Origin: Rhizobium sp. Root1220 | GTDB taxonomy: Bacteria > Pseudomonadota > Alphaproteobacteria > Rhizobiales > Rhizobiaceae | Assembly (NCBI RefSeq): GCF_001426265.1 | Contig: NZ_LMDG01000023.1 | Coordinates: 397,826-461,825 of the forward strand | Direction: 5' to 3' | Length of the DNA: 64,000 bases | Part shown: piece by piece, positions 35,244-43,501 of the stretch | How positions within the stretch are numbered: position 1 is the first letter of the stretch | How the letters are laid out: each line of letters opens with the position of its first letter | Position numbers and translations under genes: made by a program | Notes under the pieces: model-generated | Database searches by the model: none | What the model was told of the DNA's origin: nothing | Seen by the model: the letters and a program-made list of their open reading frames with translations, nothing else

Positions 35244-35663
35244 ATGAAGTTCATGCGTAGGTTCACTATCGCTCTAGCATGTGCACTCTCGATCGCAGCA
35301 CCCGCGGTATCCGCGGACAAGGCGCACAACTCCAAGGTTTCGACGATCTTCGATCAGAAGCTGCCGAACGTTTCCGGGAAAAGTTTGCGTGTCGTTCTCG
35401 TCGAGTACGGGCCGGGCGGGTCGAACCCGTCGCACATGCATCCCAAGTCCGCTTTCATCTATGCGACGGTGATCGAGGGCCGGATCAAGAGCCAGGTCAA
35501 CGACGGCGAACTCCACGTCTACAAGACCGGCGAGCACTGGACCGAAGTGCCGGGCGATCATCACAAAGTCAGCGCCAACGCCAGCGCGACAGAGCCGGCC
35601 AAGCTCATGGCTGTGTTCGTCGTGGATACGAACGAGACGCAGCTCGTCACCCCCGACGAATGA
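35244..35663 (+). CDS. exported cupin-domain protein
   Basis: A 139-residue protein with a Sec signal peptide (hydrophobic core about 7-20, cleavage near AVSADKA). The mature part is one cupin barrel: GPGGSNPSHMHPKSAFIYATVIEG supplies the His ligands, with a second motif around HHKVSANAS. A metal ion is expected. Related periplasmic cupins are found with oxidoreductases and stress regulons. It lies directly behind box 7 and 77 bases before an NmrA-type reductase gene, so both probably form an operon controlled by the FixJ-type regulators. Substrate not known. Confidence 0.85.
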   Translation: MKFMRRFTIALACALSIAAPAVSADKAHNSKVSTIFDQKLPNVSGKSLRVVLVEYGPGGSNPSHMHPKSAFIYATVIEGRIKSQVNDGELHVYKTGEHWTEVPGDHHKVSANASATEPAKLMAVFVVDTNETQLVTPDE

Positions 35664-35740
35664 TCTTGGCTTCCCGTGGCAGCAGCCAAATCTGAACCCT
35701 CCACGGACACACGGAAAACCAAAACAAAAGAGGAAATACA

Positions 35741-36499
35741 ATGAAAATCGTGATCATAGGCGGTTCCGGGCTGATCGGAACGAAGGTCGCCAATATCCTG
35801 CGCTCGCGGGGCCACGACGTGAATCAGGCGTCGCCGTCGACAGGCGTCAACGCTCTGACGGGCGAGGGTCTTGCAGACGTTCTCGCTGGGGCCGACGTCG
35901 TTCTGGACGTCGCGAACTCTCCGTCTTTCGAGCCGGCAGCGGTACTATCGTTTTTCGAAACTGCAACGGCAAATCTGCTCGAAGCGGAAGCGAAAGCGGG
36001 CGTGGGGCATCACGTCGCCCTGTCCATCGTCGGGCTCGAACGCTCGCCGGACAACGGCTACTTTCCGGGTAAGCTGGCGCAGGAAGCCCGCGTCAAGAAT
36101 GGCGGCGTCCCGTACACCATCGTTCGCTCCACTCAGTTTCTCGAGTTCATCGGCGGGATCGCCGACAGCATGGCCGTGGACGGAACCGTTCACGCATCCC
36201 CCGGGGCCTTCCAGCCGATCTCAGCCGACGACGTCGCCGCCTTTGTCGCAGACGCGGTATGCGCCGACCCGATAAACGGCACTTTGGAAATCGCCGGCCC
36301 CGAGAAGGGCCCGATGAGTGACTTCCTGAAGCGCTTCCTCGAGGCGAAAGGCGACGATCGCAAGATCGTGGTCGACAGGGCATCGAAATACTTCGGTTCG
36401 CTCGTCGACGAAGAGTCTCTGGTTCCGCTGGGTCCGGCCAAGCTCGGCAAGGTCGACTTCGCTACTTGGTTCGCGAAGAGCACCGTGCGGGCGGCGTAA
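35741..36499 (+). CDS. NmrA-type NAD(P)-binding oxidoreductase
   Basis: A 252-residue atypical SDR. The Rossmann motif is VIIGGSGLIGTKVA (about 3-16), with SPSTGVNALTGEGL positioning the cofactor, and the later HHVALSIVGLE and YTIVRSTQFLEF stretches are typical for this group, which lacks the classic YxxxK pair. The start follows AGAGGAAAT. It is the intact counterpart of the frameshifted gene at 15338-16095: both share the SxGVD/N, VALS and YT(I/V)VRS(A/T)QF segments. It follows the cupin gene in a probable operon behind box 7. Role: perhaps quinone or redox sensing. Confidence 0.88.
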   Translation: MKIVIIGGSGLIGTKVANILRSRGHDVNQASPSTGVNALTGEGLADVLAGADVVLDVANSPSFEPAAVLSFFETATANLLEAEAKAGVGHHVALSIVGLERSPDNGYFPGKLAQEARVKNGGVPYTIVRSTQFLEFIGGIADSMAVDGTVHASPGAFQPISADDVAAFVADAVCADPINGTLEIAGPEKGPMSDFLKRFLEAKGDDRKIVVDRASKYFGSLVDEESLVPLGPAKLGKVDFATWFAKSTVRAA

Positions 36500-36514
36500 T
36501 GCCGTGAAAGTTCC

Positions 36515-36540
36515 GGTCCCGCACACGCTCGTGCGGGATC
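36515..36540. terminator. hairpin between convergent genes
   Basis: GGTCCCGCAC, a 6-base loop and GTGCGGGATC form a strong stem (CCCGCAC pairs perfectly, further pairs beyond). It stands between the oxidoreductase stop (36499) and the end of the LysR gene (36556), so it can stop both transcripts. Confidence 0.6.
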
Positions 36541-36555
36541 GGGCAAATGAAAGCC

Positions 36556-37458
36556 TCACGTCATCCACTTTCTGTGCTCGGCGAAACGGTCGGCGATCAA
36601 GTCGACGAACAGCCGAACCTTCGTGGGAAGGTGGCTTTTGTCCGGGTAAACGGCATTGATCGCAAGCTCGACGCCACGGTGATCCGGGAGGAGAGGGACC
36701 AACGACCCAGCGGTAAGGTCCCCCGAGACGACGAAGCTCGGAGCGAGCCACACAGAACGGCCGGCGATGGCGAGGTGCCTAAGCGTCTCGGCGTTGTTCG
36801 AAAGGATGGTTCCCTTGACCCTGACGCTGCTCCGCTGGCCATTCGCATCCTCGAAGGTCCACTCGTCTCCGTACGGGTAGTACGTGTACTGGAGGCAGTC
36901 GTGATCCATGAGATCGCCCGGCACCCTCGGTTCGGCATGGTTATCCAGGTAGGCGGGCGCACAGACTAGAACGTGTCTCCAGGGAGTGAGCTTTCGGACG
37001 ATCAGGCTAGGGTGATGAGAAGGAACCGAGCGGATGGCCAGATCGTAGGCCTCGTCGATCATGTCGATCATGGCGTCGCCCGTATGCAGGTTCAGGGAGA
37101 TCGCCGGATACAGTGCCAGGAATTCATCGATGACTGGCAGCAGAAAACTGACGATGGCGGAGTTGGCGTAAAGCTTGAGCGTTCCCCGTGGAGTGGTGGT
37201 CAGCGCGCCAGCGGTGCGGTCGGCGTCATCGAGTTCAGCTAGGATTTGCGCCGTTCGATCGTAATAAAATTTCCCTGTCTCGGTCAGGCTCACCTTGCGG
37301 GTTGTACGGTTCAAAAGTCGAACGCCGAGCCTTTCTTCAAGAGACTGGACATGGGTGCCGACCATGGTCACGGACATGTTGAGGCGACGGGCCGCTGCGG
37401 AAAAACCACCGCATTCCACAACCTTACCGAACACTGACAAGCTAGTTAAGCGATCCAT
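36556..37458 (-). CDS. LysR-family regulator of the EmrAB-type operon
   Basis: A 300-residue regulator with an N-terminal winged helix (SVFGKVVECGGFSAAARRLNM, LEERLGVRLLNRTTRKVSLTE) and a LysR effector domain resembling the DsdA/CrgA-type group. It is divergent from the HlyD/MFS efflux genes, with 128 bases between starts. A perfect inverted repeat (GATAATC-GATG-GATTATC) in that gap is its likely operator. The arrangement suggests that it induces the pump when it binds an aromatic or antimicrobial compound, though the ligand is not shown. Confidence 0.88.
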   Translation of the reverse strand: MDRLTSLSVFGKVVECGGFSAAARRLNMSVTMVGTHVQSLEERLGVRLLNRTTRKVSLTETGKFYYDRTAQILAELDDADRTAGALTTTPRGTLKLYANSAIVSFLLPVIDEFLALYPAISLNLHTGDAMIDMIDEAYDLAIRSVPSHHPSLIVRKLTPWRHVLVCAPAYLDNHAEPRVPGDLMDHDCLQYTYYPYGDEWTFEDANGQRSSVRVKGTILSNNAETLRHLAIAGRSVWLAPSFVVSGDLTAGSLVPLLPDHRGVELAINAVYPDKSHLPTKVRLFVDLIADRFAEHRKWMT

Positions 37459-37499
37459 TTCCGCTCCTACATTATCCGCTTAGAGCGGCTAATCTTTCC

Positions 37500-37517
37500 G
37501 ATAATCGATGGATTATC
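37500..37517. promoter_or_regulatory. inverted repeat, probable LysR operator
   Basis: GATAATC-GATG-GATTATC, a perfect 7-bp inverted repeat with a 4-bp spacer. It lies 42 bases from the LysR start and 70 bases from the efflux gene start, the usual position of a LysR recognition site shared by divergent promoters. Confidence 0.65.
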
Positions 37518-37586
37518 AATCCCGATCAATGGGGGCATGTTGCGGACGACGATCATAAGCGCGCACTACGCGCCTCGGAGACGACC

Positions 37587-38741
37587 ATGGTTGAACTGCC
37601 ACGAAACAAGAATTTCGAACCCTCCACGAACGAAACGTTGCCCCGAGTGCCGGCTTCTCCCGACCCCGGCACGTCCGCGGCGAAGACAGGCAAAAGCGTG
37701 CTGAAGAGAGGGCTATTCGTTGCCGCCCTGCTTGCCGCAGCCGCATATGCAGGTGACTTCGGCTATCAATACTGGACAGTGGGCCGCTTTATCGTCTCGA
37801 CGGACAACGCCTACGTCAAGGCCGATTATACGACCGTCGCGCCCAAGATCGCAGGGTACGTCAAGGAGGTTCTCGTCAATGACAACGACGTGGTAAAGGC
37901 AGGTCAAATCCTCGCGCGAATTGATGACCGCGATTTCCAGGCCGCGCTCACTCAAGCGAGGTCGGACGTAAACGCAGCGAATGCGGCGATCAAGAATATC
38001 GACGCGCAGATCGAGTTGCAGCAGTCTGTCATCCTTCAGGCACGGGCCTCCCGCGAAGCATCGAGCGCGACGCTCATCTATGCCCGGTCGGACGCCGCGC
38101 GGAATGCCCGCCTGATCACCAACGGAGCCGGAACCCAGTCGCGCGCGGAGCAAAGCCGATCCCTGATGGATCAGGCCTCGGCCGCAGTCGAGCGGGACTA
38201 TGCCGCATTTGTCGCCGCGCAGAACAAAATACCCGTTCTAAAGACCGAGCGAGAGCAGGCGGTCGCGCAGAGAGACCGGGCAGTGGCGATGGCGGGCCAA
38301 GCGGAATTGAACCTTTCGTATACCGAGATTGTGGCAGCTGTCGAAGGGACCGTAGGCGCGCGATCGATCCGTATCGGCCAGTTCGTTACAGCCGGCACGC
38401 AGTTGATGGCTGTCGTCCCGCTCCATTCGGTTTACGTGGTGGCGAACTTCAAGGAGACCCAGTTGACCGACGTGCGGCCCGGGCAGCATGTCGAGGTCAG
38501 GGTGGACAGTTTCCCTGACCTCAAGGTCGAAGGGCATGTCGACAGCATCTCGCCTGCCAGCGGGTTGGAGTTCTCGCTCCTGCCGCCGGACAACGCGACC
38601 GGTAACTTCACGAAAATCGTCCAGCGCATCCCCGTGAAAATCATCATCGATCACGAGGATGTACCCGGCCAGCTTCGATCAGGCATGTCGGTCGAACCGG
38701 AAATCGATACCCGATCAGACGCGCGCGCGACCGCTCACTGA
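37587..38741 (+). CDS. emrA: EmrA-like membrane fusion protein
   Basis: A 384-residue protein with one membrane anchor (about residues 44-62) and a periplasmic adaptor: an HlyD lipoyl-like half (DNAYVKADYTTVAPKIAGYV), a long alpha-hairpin (about 115-230), the second lipoyl half (VGARSIRIGQFV) and a beta-barrel domain (LTDVRPGQHVEVRVD). It links the inner-membrane pump encoded next with an outer-membrane channel that is not encoded here. The ribosome site GGAGACGACC precedes the ATG. The product and its partner resemble EmrAB/FarAB systems that export hydrophobic compounds. Confidence 0.88.
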   Translation: MVELPRNKNFEPSTNETLPRVPASPDPGTSAAKTGKSVLKRGLFVAALLAAAAYAGDFGYQYWTVGRFIVSTDNAYVKADYTTVAPKIAGYVKEVLVNDNDVVKAGQILARIDDRDFQAALTQARSDVNAANAAIKNIDAQIELQQSVILQARASREASSATLIYARSDAARNARLITNGAGTQSRAEQSRSLMDQASAAVERDYAAFVAAQNKIPVLKTEREQAVAQRDRAVAMAGQAELNLSYTEIVAAVEGTVGARSIRIGQFVTAGTQLMAVVPLHSVYVVANFKETQLTDVRPGQHVEVRVDSFPDLKVEGHVDSISPASGLEFSLLPPDNATGNFTKIVQRIPVKIIIDHEDVPGQLRSGMSVEPEIDTRSDARATAH

Positions 38742-38802
38742 TCCATCATCTCAGTAAAAACGCCCGTGTGGAATCCGGACCGCAGCCGGAAGGAGAATAG
38801 CT

Positions 38803-40404
38803 ATGCCTGAAATCATCGCAGCGCCGAATGCAGTCCCCGCCGAACCGCCAAAGCAGGAAATGAGCGCCCTACGCATGTGGACGGCGGTGGTCGGTTCGAC
38901 GCTGGGCGCATTCATGGCGGTCCTTAACATCCAGATCGTCAACGCTTCGCTCGCGGATATCCAAGGCGCGATTGGGGCGGGAAAGGACGACGGCGGCTGG
39001 ATATCAACATCATACTTGATAGCCGAGATTGTCGTGATCCCCCTGAGCGGCTGGCTATCGACCGTATTCTCGCTGCGTAAATTCCTTCTGACCAACGCGA
39101 TGCTGTTCCTGTTCTTCTCCGTGGCTTGCGCCTTCGCGATGAGCCTCGAGCAGATGATCGTGTTGCGGGCGATCCAGGGCTTCGCCGGTGGCGTCCTTAT
39201 TCCTATGGCGTTTACGATCATCATCACGCTGCTGCCCAAGCAGAAGCAACCTATCGGACTAGCGCTGTTCGCTTTGTCCGCGACGTTCGCTCCGGCGATC
39301 GGACCGACAATCGGTGGCTACCTGAGCGAGAATTACGGCTGGGAATTCATTTTCTACGTAAACCTCGTCCCCGGGGCGCTCATGATCGCGATGCTTTGGG
39401 CGTCGCTCGACCGGGCACCGATGAACCTGGGATTGCTGGCAAAGGGCGACTGGCCCGGGATCGCGACCCTTGCGCTTGGTCTCGCGGCTCTGCAGACGGT
39501 CCTGGAAGAGGGAAACAAAGAGGATTGGTTTGGCTCAGAGTTCATCGTCACGCTTTCGGTCATAGCATTTGTTTCGCTGACCTTATTTCTCGTTATCGAA
39601 CTCAAGACGGCGCATCCGCTATTAAATCTTAGGCTGCTTTTAAGGCGGAATTTCGGGGCCGGTATCGTCTCCAACTTCTTGCTGGGGATGGCGCTATATG
39701 GCTCGGCTTTCGTTATGCCGATCTATCTTTCGCGCGTCCAGGGTTACAACGCCGAGCAGATTGGCTTCGTCCTCGCATGGACAGGGATACCCCAACTGTT
39801 GTTGATTCCGCTCGTCCCACGCCTGATGAAACGGTTCGACGTTCGAGTGATCATCGCCATCGGGTTCCTACTGTTCGCGGTATCGAATTTCATGAACGTG
39901 CACATGACGGGCGACTATGCGGCCGACCAGTTCTTTCTGCCGAACGTGATCCGCGCTGTTGGCCAGGCCTTGGTTTTCGCGCCCTTGTCAGTGGTGGCCA
40001 CCGCGGGCATCGAGCAGGAAAACGCAGGCTCTGCATCGGCCCTCTTCAACATGATGCGAAATCTCGGGGGTGCTGTTGGCATTGCTTCCCTGCAGACGTT
40101 TCTTTCGAAGCGCCAGCAGTTTCATTCCAATATTCTGACAGACTCTGTGAGCCTATTCGAGGAGTCCACAAGACTGCGGATCGCGAAACTCACGTCCTAT
40201 TTCCTGGATCATGGCGTGAGCGATCCGGCTACCGCCACGCACAAAGCCATTGTCGCGATTGCGATGAATATCCGAAAACAGTCCACCATCATGGCCTTCA
40301 GCGATACGTTCTACCTCCTCGGCGTGGCACTGATCGTTGCGTTGATTTCCGGTCTCTTCCTCAAGAAGCCAGGTCACATGTCAGGCGGCGGAGGAGCCCA
40401 CTAA
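38803..40404 (+). CDS. emrB: EmrB-like DHA2 multidrug transporter
   Basis: A 533-residue MFS protein of the DHA2 group with about 14 membrane helices. It has the N-terminal helix 1 signature (GAFMAVLNIQIVNASLADIQGA), the conserved GGWISTSYLIAE and the motif C-like GPTIGGYLSE. Proton gradient drives drug export, and with the adaptor encoded upstream it should span the envelope. Its stop overlaps the start of a cyclase gene (TAATG), so cyclase translation is coupled to pump synthesis, which is unusual for such operons. Regulated by the divergent LysR protein. Confidence 0.9.
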   Translation: MPEIIAAPNAVPAEPPKQEMSALRMWTAVVGSTLGAFMAVLNIQIVNASLADIQGAIGAGKDDGGWISTSYLIAEIVVIPLSGWLSTVFSLRKFLLTNAMLFLFFSVACAFAMSLEQMIVLRAIQGFAGGVLIPMAFTIIITLLPKQKQPIGLALFALSATFAPAIGPTIGGYLSENYGWEFIFYVNLVPGALMIAMLWASLDRAPMNLGLLAKGDWPGIATLALGLAALQTVLEEGNKEDWFGSEFIVTLSVIAFVSLTLFLVIELKTAHPLLNLRLLLRRNFGAGIVSNFLLGMALYGSAFVMPIYLSRVQGYNAEQIGFVLAWTGIPQLLLIPLVPRLMKRFDVRVIIAIGFLLFAVSNFMNVHMTGDYAADQFFLPNVIRAVGQALVFAPLSVVATAGIEQENAGSASALFNMMRNLGGAVGIASLQTFLSKRQQFHSNILTDSVSLFEESTRLRIAKLTSYFLDHGVSDPATATHKAIVAIAMNIRKQSTIMAFSDTFYLLGVALIVALISGLFLKKPGHMSGGGGAH

Positions 40405-41612
40405 TGCGCAAGTCGATCAACGGCGGCGATACGGAAGCCCGATCATACCGGTCTGACGGGTTACCCAGTGCCATCGAAACCAGCACGGTTCTGTCGGTTC
40501 TGGAATGGCTTTCCAGCGACGACTGTCATGCTCTCGACGAGCCAGGCCTTATCGCCGGTCTCGGAACGCGGCTTGTACAGATCGGCCTCCCTGTGGACCG
40601 ACTGACGCTGCACTTGATGACACTGCATCCCGAAATACTGGCGCGTACGCTCGCATGGTCGCCGGCTGAACCGGTCGAAGTGCGCGATCGAGAGCATGGG
40701 GTGCGTGCTCAGCTCTCCGCAAGTCCGGTGATGAAGGTCATGAATTCGGGTGAGCCAATGGTCGTCCGCGCGGGCGATCCACAGTGGCCATGGGAGGGCA
40801 TCGACGTGTTCGCTCACCGTGGACTTCAACAGATTTCCATCGTTCCTCTGAACAATATGGACGGCCCGGTAAGCGCGGCCTGCTTTGCTACCAAGAGGCC
40901 AGGAGGCTTCAGCGTGACAGACCTCATGGCGATCGAACGCATTCGTCCGGCGCTCAGGAACACGTGCGAGATCAGGGTCATGCGGCAAGCCGAGCTTTCC
41001 CTCCTCGATACTTACATCGGTCCCATGACGGCGCAACGCATTCTGGCTGGTCGCATACGCCAAGGCGACATCGAGACCATCGAGGCCGCGTTGCTTCTTT
41101 GTGACCTCAAGGGTTTCACGGAGCTTTCGAACAGCCTAACCGCGGACAAGGTCCTGCAACTTCTCAATGCCTACTTTGACATGGTCGTGCCAGCAATCAC
41201 TCGGAACGGCGGTGAGGTACTCAAATTTATGGGCGATGCGGTCATGGCGTTTTTTCCGAGTGCCGACGCCGCGATAGCGAGCAGACAGGCCTTAGCGGCG
41301 TGTGCCCTTATATTCAGGCAGCTATCGGATTTCGAACTGTACGGCCGCCGGATCGAAGCGACCATCGGCCTCCACTATGGCGAGGTGAGTTACGGAAACA
41401 TTGGCTCGGGTCGCCGGTTGGATTTCACGGTTATCGGCCCCGACGTCAATCTCCTCAGCCGCATCCAAGGTGCGTGCGCCCCGATGGGCGAGGAGCTTTT
41501 AATAACCGACGATCTTCGCAGACGAGCAGGGAGCGATGCGCGGTCAGTCGGAAGGCATGGACTTAAAGGTTTTGCGGAACCAATCGAACTGTTCGCGCCT
41601 GGCACCGCGTAG
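40404..41612 (+). CDS. class III adenylate/guanylate cyclase
   Basis: The ATG at 40404 shares a base with the pump's stop. A longer open frame (from 39777) lies over the pump gene and is not used. The 402-residue product has an N-terminal sensory region of about 190 residues and a class III catalytic domain from about 210: LLCDLKGFTELSN (first metal Asp), KFMGDAVMAFF (second metal Asp), GLHYGEVSYGNIGS and RLDFTVIGPDVNLLSR (Asp and Arg/Asn for base and transition state). The Asp before FTVIG favours adenylate. It is cytoplasmic. The sensory part resembles other rhizobial cyclases. Coupling to a drug pump suggests signalling of chemical stress by cAMP. Confidence 0.88.
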   Translation: MRKSINGGDTEARSYRSDGLPSAIETSTVLSVLEWLSSDDCHALDEPGLIAGLGTRLVQIGLPVDRLTLHLMTLHPEILARTLAWSPAEPVEVRDREHGVRAQLSASPVMKVMNSGEPMVVRAGDPQWPWEGIDVFAHRGLQQISIVPLNNMDGPVSAACFATKRPGGFSVTDLMAIERIRPALRNTCEIRVMRQAELSLLDTYIGPMTAQRILAGRIRQGDIETIEAALLLCDLKGFTELSNSLTADKVLQLLNAYFDMVVPAITRNGGEVLKFMGDAVMAFFPSADAAIASRQALAACALIFRQLSDFELYGRRIEATIGLHYGEVSYGNIGSGRRLDFTVIGPDVNLLSRIQGACAPMGEELLITDDLRRRAGSDARSVGRHGLKGFAEPIELFAPGTA

Positions 41613-41710
41613 CAGTCCGCGGCCCGTTTCGATCAACACGGCGGCTCTCGGTCTTAGGGCTAATCGAGAGCCGCCGCACCATATGCTGGCCGCCCATGGC
41701 GTCATGCACT

Positions 41711-42151
41711 TCAGGTGCTCGGTTTCATGTTGCGCAGACGCGCAGCGTCCGCGTCGCTGAGATGACCGACACTGACGGGCAGCAGCCGCTCAACTCCGGA
41801 GCGCATTTCACCCTGGTCGACGCTTCCTTTGCCGGTCGGGTCCAATACGTTCCAATGCCTTTCGACGACCGTCGCGTCGTAGGGTCGGTCGTCCGCCGCA
41901 GCGAGTTCTTTCTTGCTCTGGACGTATTCATCCTTCGAAACCAGGCCGTCTTTATCGGCATCGGCTCTGAAGTTTGACTGCACCAGCCTGTTGTAAAAAT
42001 CGTCGAGCAACTGCGCGTCGGTCTTTAGCGCCGGGACCTTGGCGGGGCTCGACGACGAGGGCAGCTCAAATTTGTCGTCGCTAACGGATGGGGCGTTCAC
42101 CGCCTGGCGGGCGAACACACTGTAAACCGAGCTGTCGAGACCGACTTTCAT
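41711..42151 (-). CDS. EF-hand protein
   Basis: The ATG at 42151 follows CAGGAGG; the frame is open beyond but without features. The 146-residue product has two EF-hand loops, DADKDGLVSKDE (around residue 68) and DPTGKGSVDQGE (around 107), each with Asp/Ser/Glu positions fit to bind calcium, inside a helical protein. The N-terminus lacks a clear signal peptide. EF-hand proteins of rhizobia serve calcium buffering or signalling; none is specific enough to name this one. It is divergent from the ABC exporter operon, sharing a 339-base region with a palindrome. Confidence 0.78.
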   Translation of the reverse strand: MKVGLDSSVYSVFARQAVNAPSVSDDKFELPSSSSPAKVPALKTDAQLLDDFYNRLVQSNFRADADKDGLVSKDEYVQSKKELAAADDRPYDATVVERHWNVLDPTGKGSVDQGEMRSGVERLLPVSVGHLSDADAARLRNMKPST

Positions 42152-42490
42152 AGAAACCTCCTGGGTAAAATCCAGTAGACCGTGGCGGCAACGGCTTGTC
42201 CGAAACTGGATGTTTTCCGGCAATCGGCCGCTGTGTGACAGCTGTCATCAATTTTGCGGTCCCGCGGTTATGTCGGCATCACAAGTCAACGCATACGAAC
42301 GTTTGGCTGTCCCTCGAAACCTACGCAGACTATCTCGATAAGAAGGCGGGTTGTCCGTCCAAGGAGCGGCAGCGCCACGCTGGACCGCCGTTCCATGATT
42401 TCAACTGTGGGTGCCGCACTGGGCTTTCCCATAAAAATCGGCAGGGCAGATGGGTGTATTTGCCGTCTCGACCTGCGCCGGGAGAAGACG
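42152..42490. other. divergent promoter region with a perfect palindrome
   Basis: This 339-base gap separates the EF-hand gene and the ABC exporter operon. It holds the perfect 12-bp palindrome TGACAGCTGTCA at 42236-42247, a typical dimeric regulator site. An open frame runs through on the plus strand (CGCRTG-type Cys residues) but has no ribosome site or family pattern, so I do not call it. The site might bind the TetR protein encoded at the end of the operon, or an unknown regulator. Confidence 0.45.
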
Positions 42491-43501
42491 ATGAAAAAAG
42501 CGATTTCGGCCGGGATAGTGCTGCTGGTTCTTGCCGGAGCCCTCTGGCGGTTCGATGCGCTGGCGTTGGTCGGCCTGTCCCACAGGACCGGAACTGAACT
42601 GGTCCTGTATGGGAATGTGGACATACGCCAGGTCGCGCTGGCCTTCCGAGTGGGCGGCCGCATCAGCGAGTCACTCGTCGACGAAGGTGACGACGTACGC
42701 AAAGGCGACGTCATCGCGCGTCTGGATAGAGACCCTCACCGATATGCGTTGCTATCGGCTGAAGCCAACGCTTCTGCTCTCCGCTCGACGCTTGATAAAT
42801 TGCGGGCAGGCCCCCGGAAGACCGAGATCGCTCAGGCCAGAGCAGCCCACGATGAAAGTGTTGCCAGCCTCAAAAACGCCAGCGTCGCTTACGACCGCGC
42901 GCGACGCCTGCGGCCACAGGGCACGATATCCGAAGCGGGGCTCGACGACGCCACCGCCGCTCGGGCTGTCGCGGCTGCACGAGCGGATGTCACGGACCAG
43001 GCTCTGGCTGTGCTCCTCGAAGGAACCCGCATAGAAGACATCGCTACCGCTGCCGCGCAGCTCAAGGCAGGTGAGGCGACCTTGTCGGCTGCCCAGACGT
43101 CATTGGACGACACCGATCTTCGCGCACCCAACGATGGCGTCATACTATCGAGAGTTCGCGAAGCTGGCGCGATCGTCTCGCCGGCGGACGTGGCTTATGT
43201 GCTTTCACTGACCCGGCCCGTCTGGGTTAGGACATACATCGCGGAGACATCCCTGGGTAAAATCCACCCTGGCATGAAGGCGAAGGTGTCCTCCGATACC
43301 GACGCCACTAAACAATACGATGCCACGGTTGGGTTCATATCACCGGTGGCAGAGTTCACCCCGAAATCCGTCGAGACTCCCGAGCTAAGGACCGATCTGG
43401 TTTACCGCCTCCGAGTCGTCATCGACCTACCCGATCCAGACCTTCGTCAGGGCATGCCTGTGACGGTCAGGTTTCCGTCAGTTCAGGCGTCAGGGCAATG
43501 A
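42491..43501 (+). CDS. ybhG: YbhG-like HlyD-family adaptor
   Basis: The ATG at 42491 follows GGAGAAGACG. The 336-residue product has an N-terminal anchor (residues about 5-22) and an adaptor: first lipoyl half ([24 protein letters not shown]), a helical hairpin (about 85-195), second half ([18 protein letters not shown]) and a barrel ([10 protein letters not shown]). It is the periplasmic partner of the ABC-2 exporter encoded downstream. Length (E. coli YbhG about 332) and the order adaptor, double ATPase, two permeases, TetR match the ybhGFSR/cecR cluster. Its stop overlaps the next start by four bases. Confidence 0.85.
   Translation: MKKAISAGIVLLVLAGALWRFDALALVGLSHRTGTELVLYGNVDIRQVALAFRVGGRISESLVDEGDDVRKGDVIARLDRDPHRYALLSAEANASALRSTLDKLRAGPRKTEIAQARAAHDESVASLKNASVAYDRARRLRPQGTISEAGLDDATAARAVAAARADVTDQALAVLLEGTRIEDIATAAAQLKAGEATLSAAQTSLDDTDLRAPNDGVILSRVREAGAIVSPADVAYVLSLTRPVWVRTYIAETSLGKIHPGMKAKVSSDTDATKQYDATVGFISPVAEFTPKSVETPELRTDLVYRLRVVIDLPDPDLRQGMPVTVRFPSVQASGQ

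Noticed and set aside
39777..40403. N-terminal extension of the cyclase frame across the EmrB-like gene.
   Set aside because: The extension is out of frame with a clearly real MFS protein and is rich in Arg/His of shadow type; the TAATG start fits better.
42196..42597. Open frame with Cys residues (FNCGCRTG) upstream of the YbhG-like gene.
   Set aside because: No ribosome site, it runs into the adaptor gene in another frame, and no family is recognisable.
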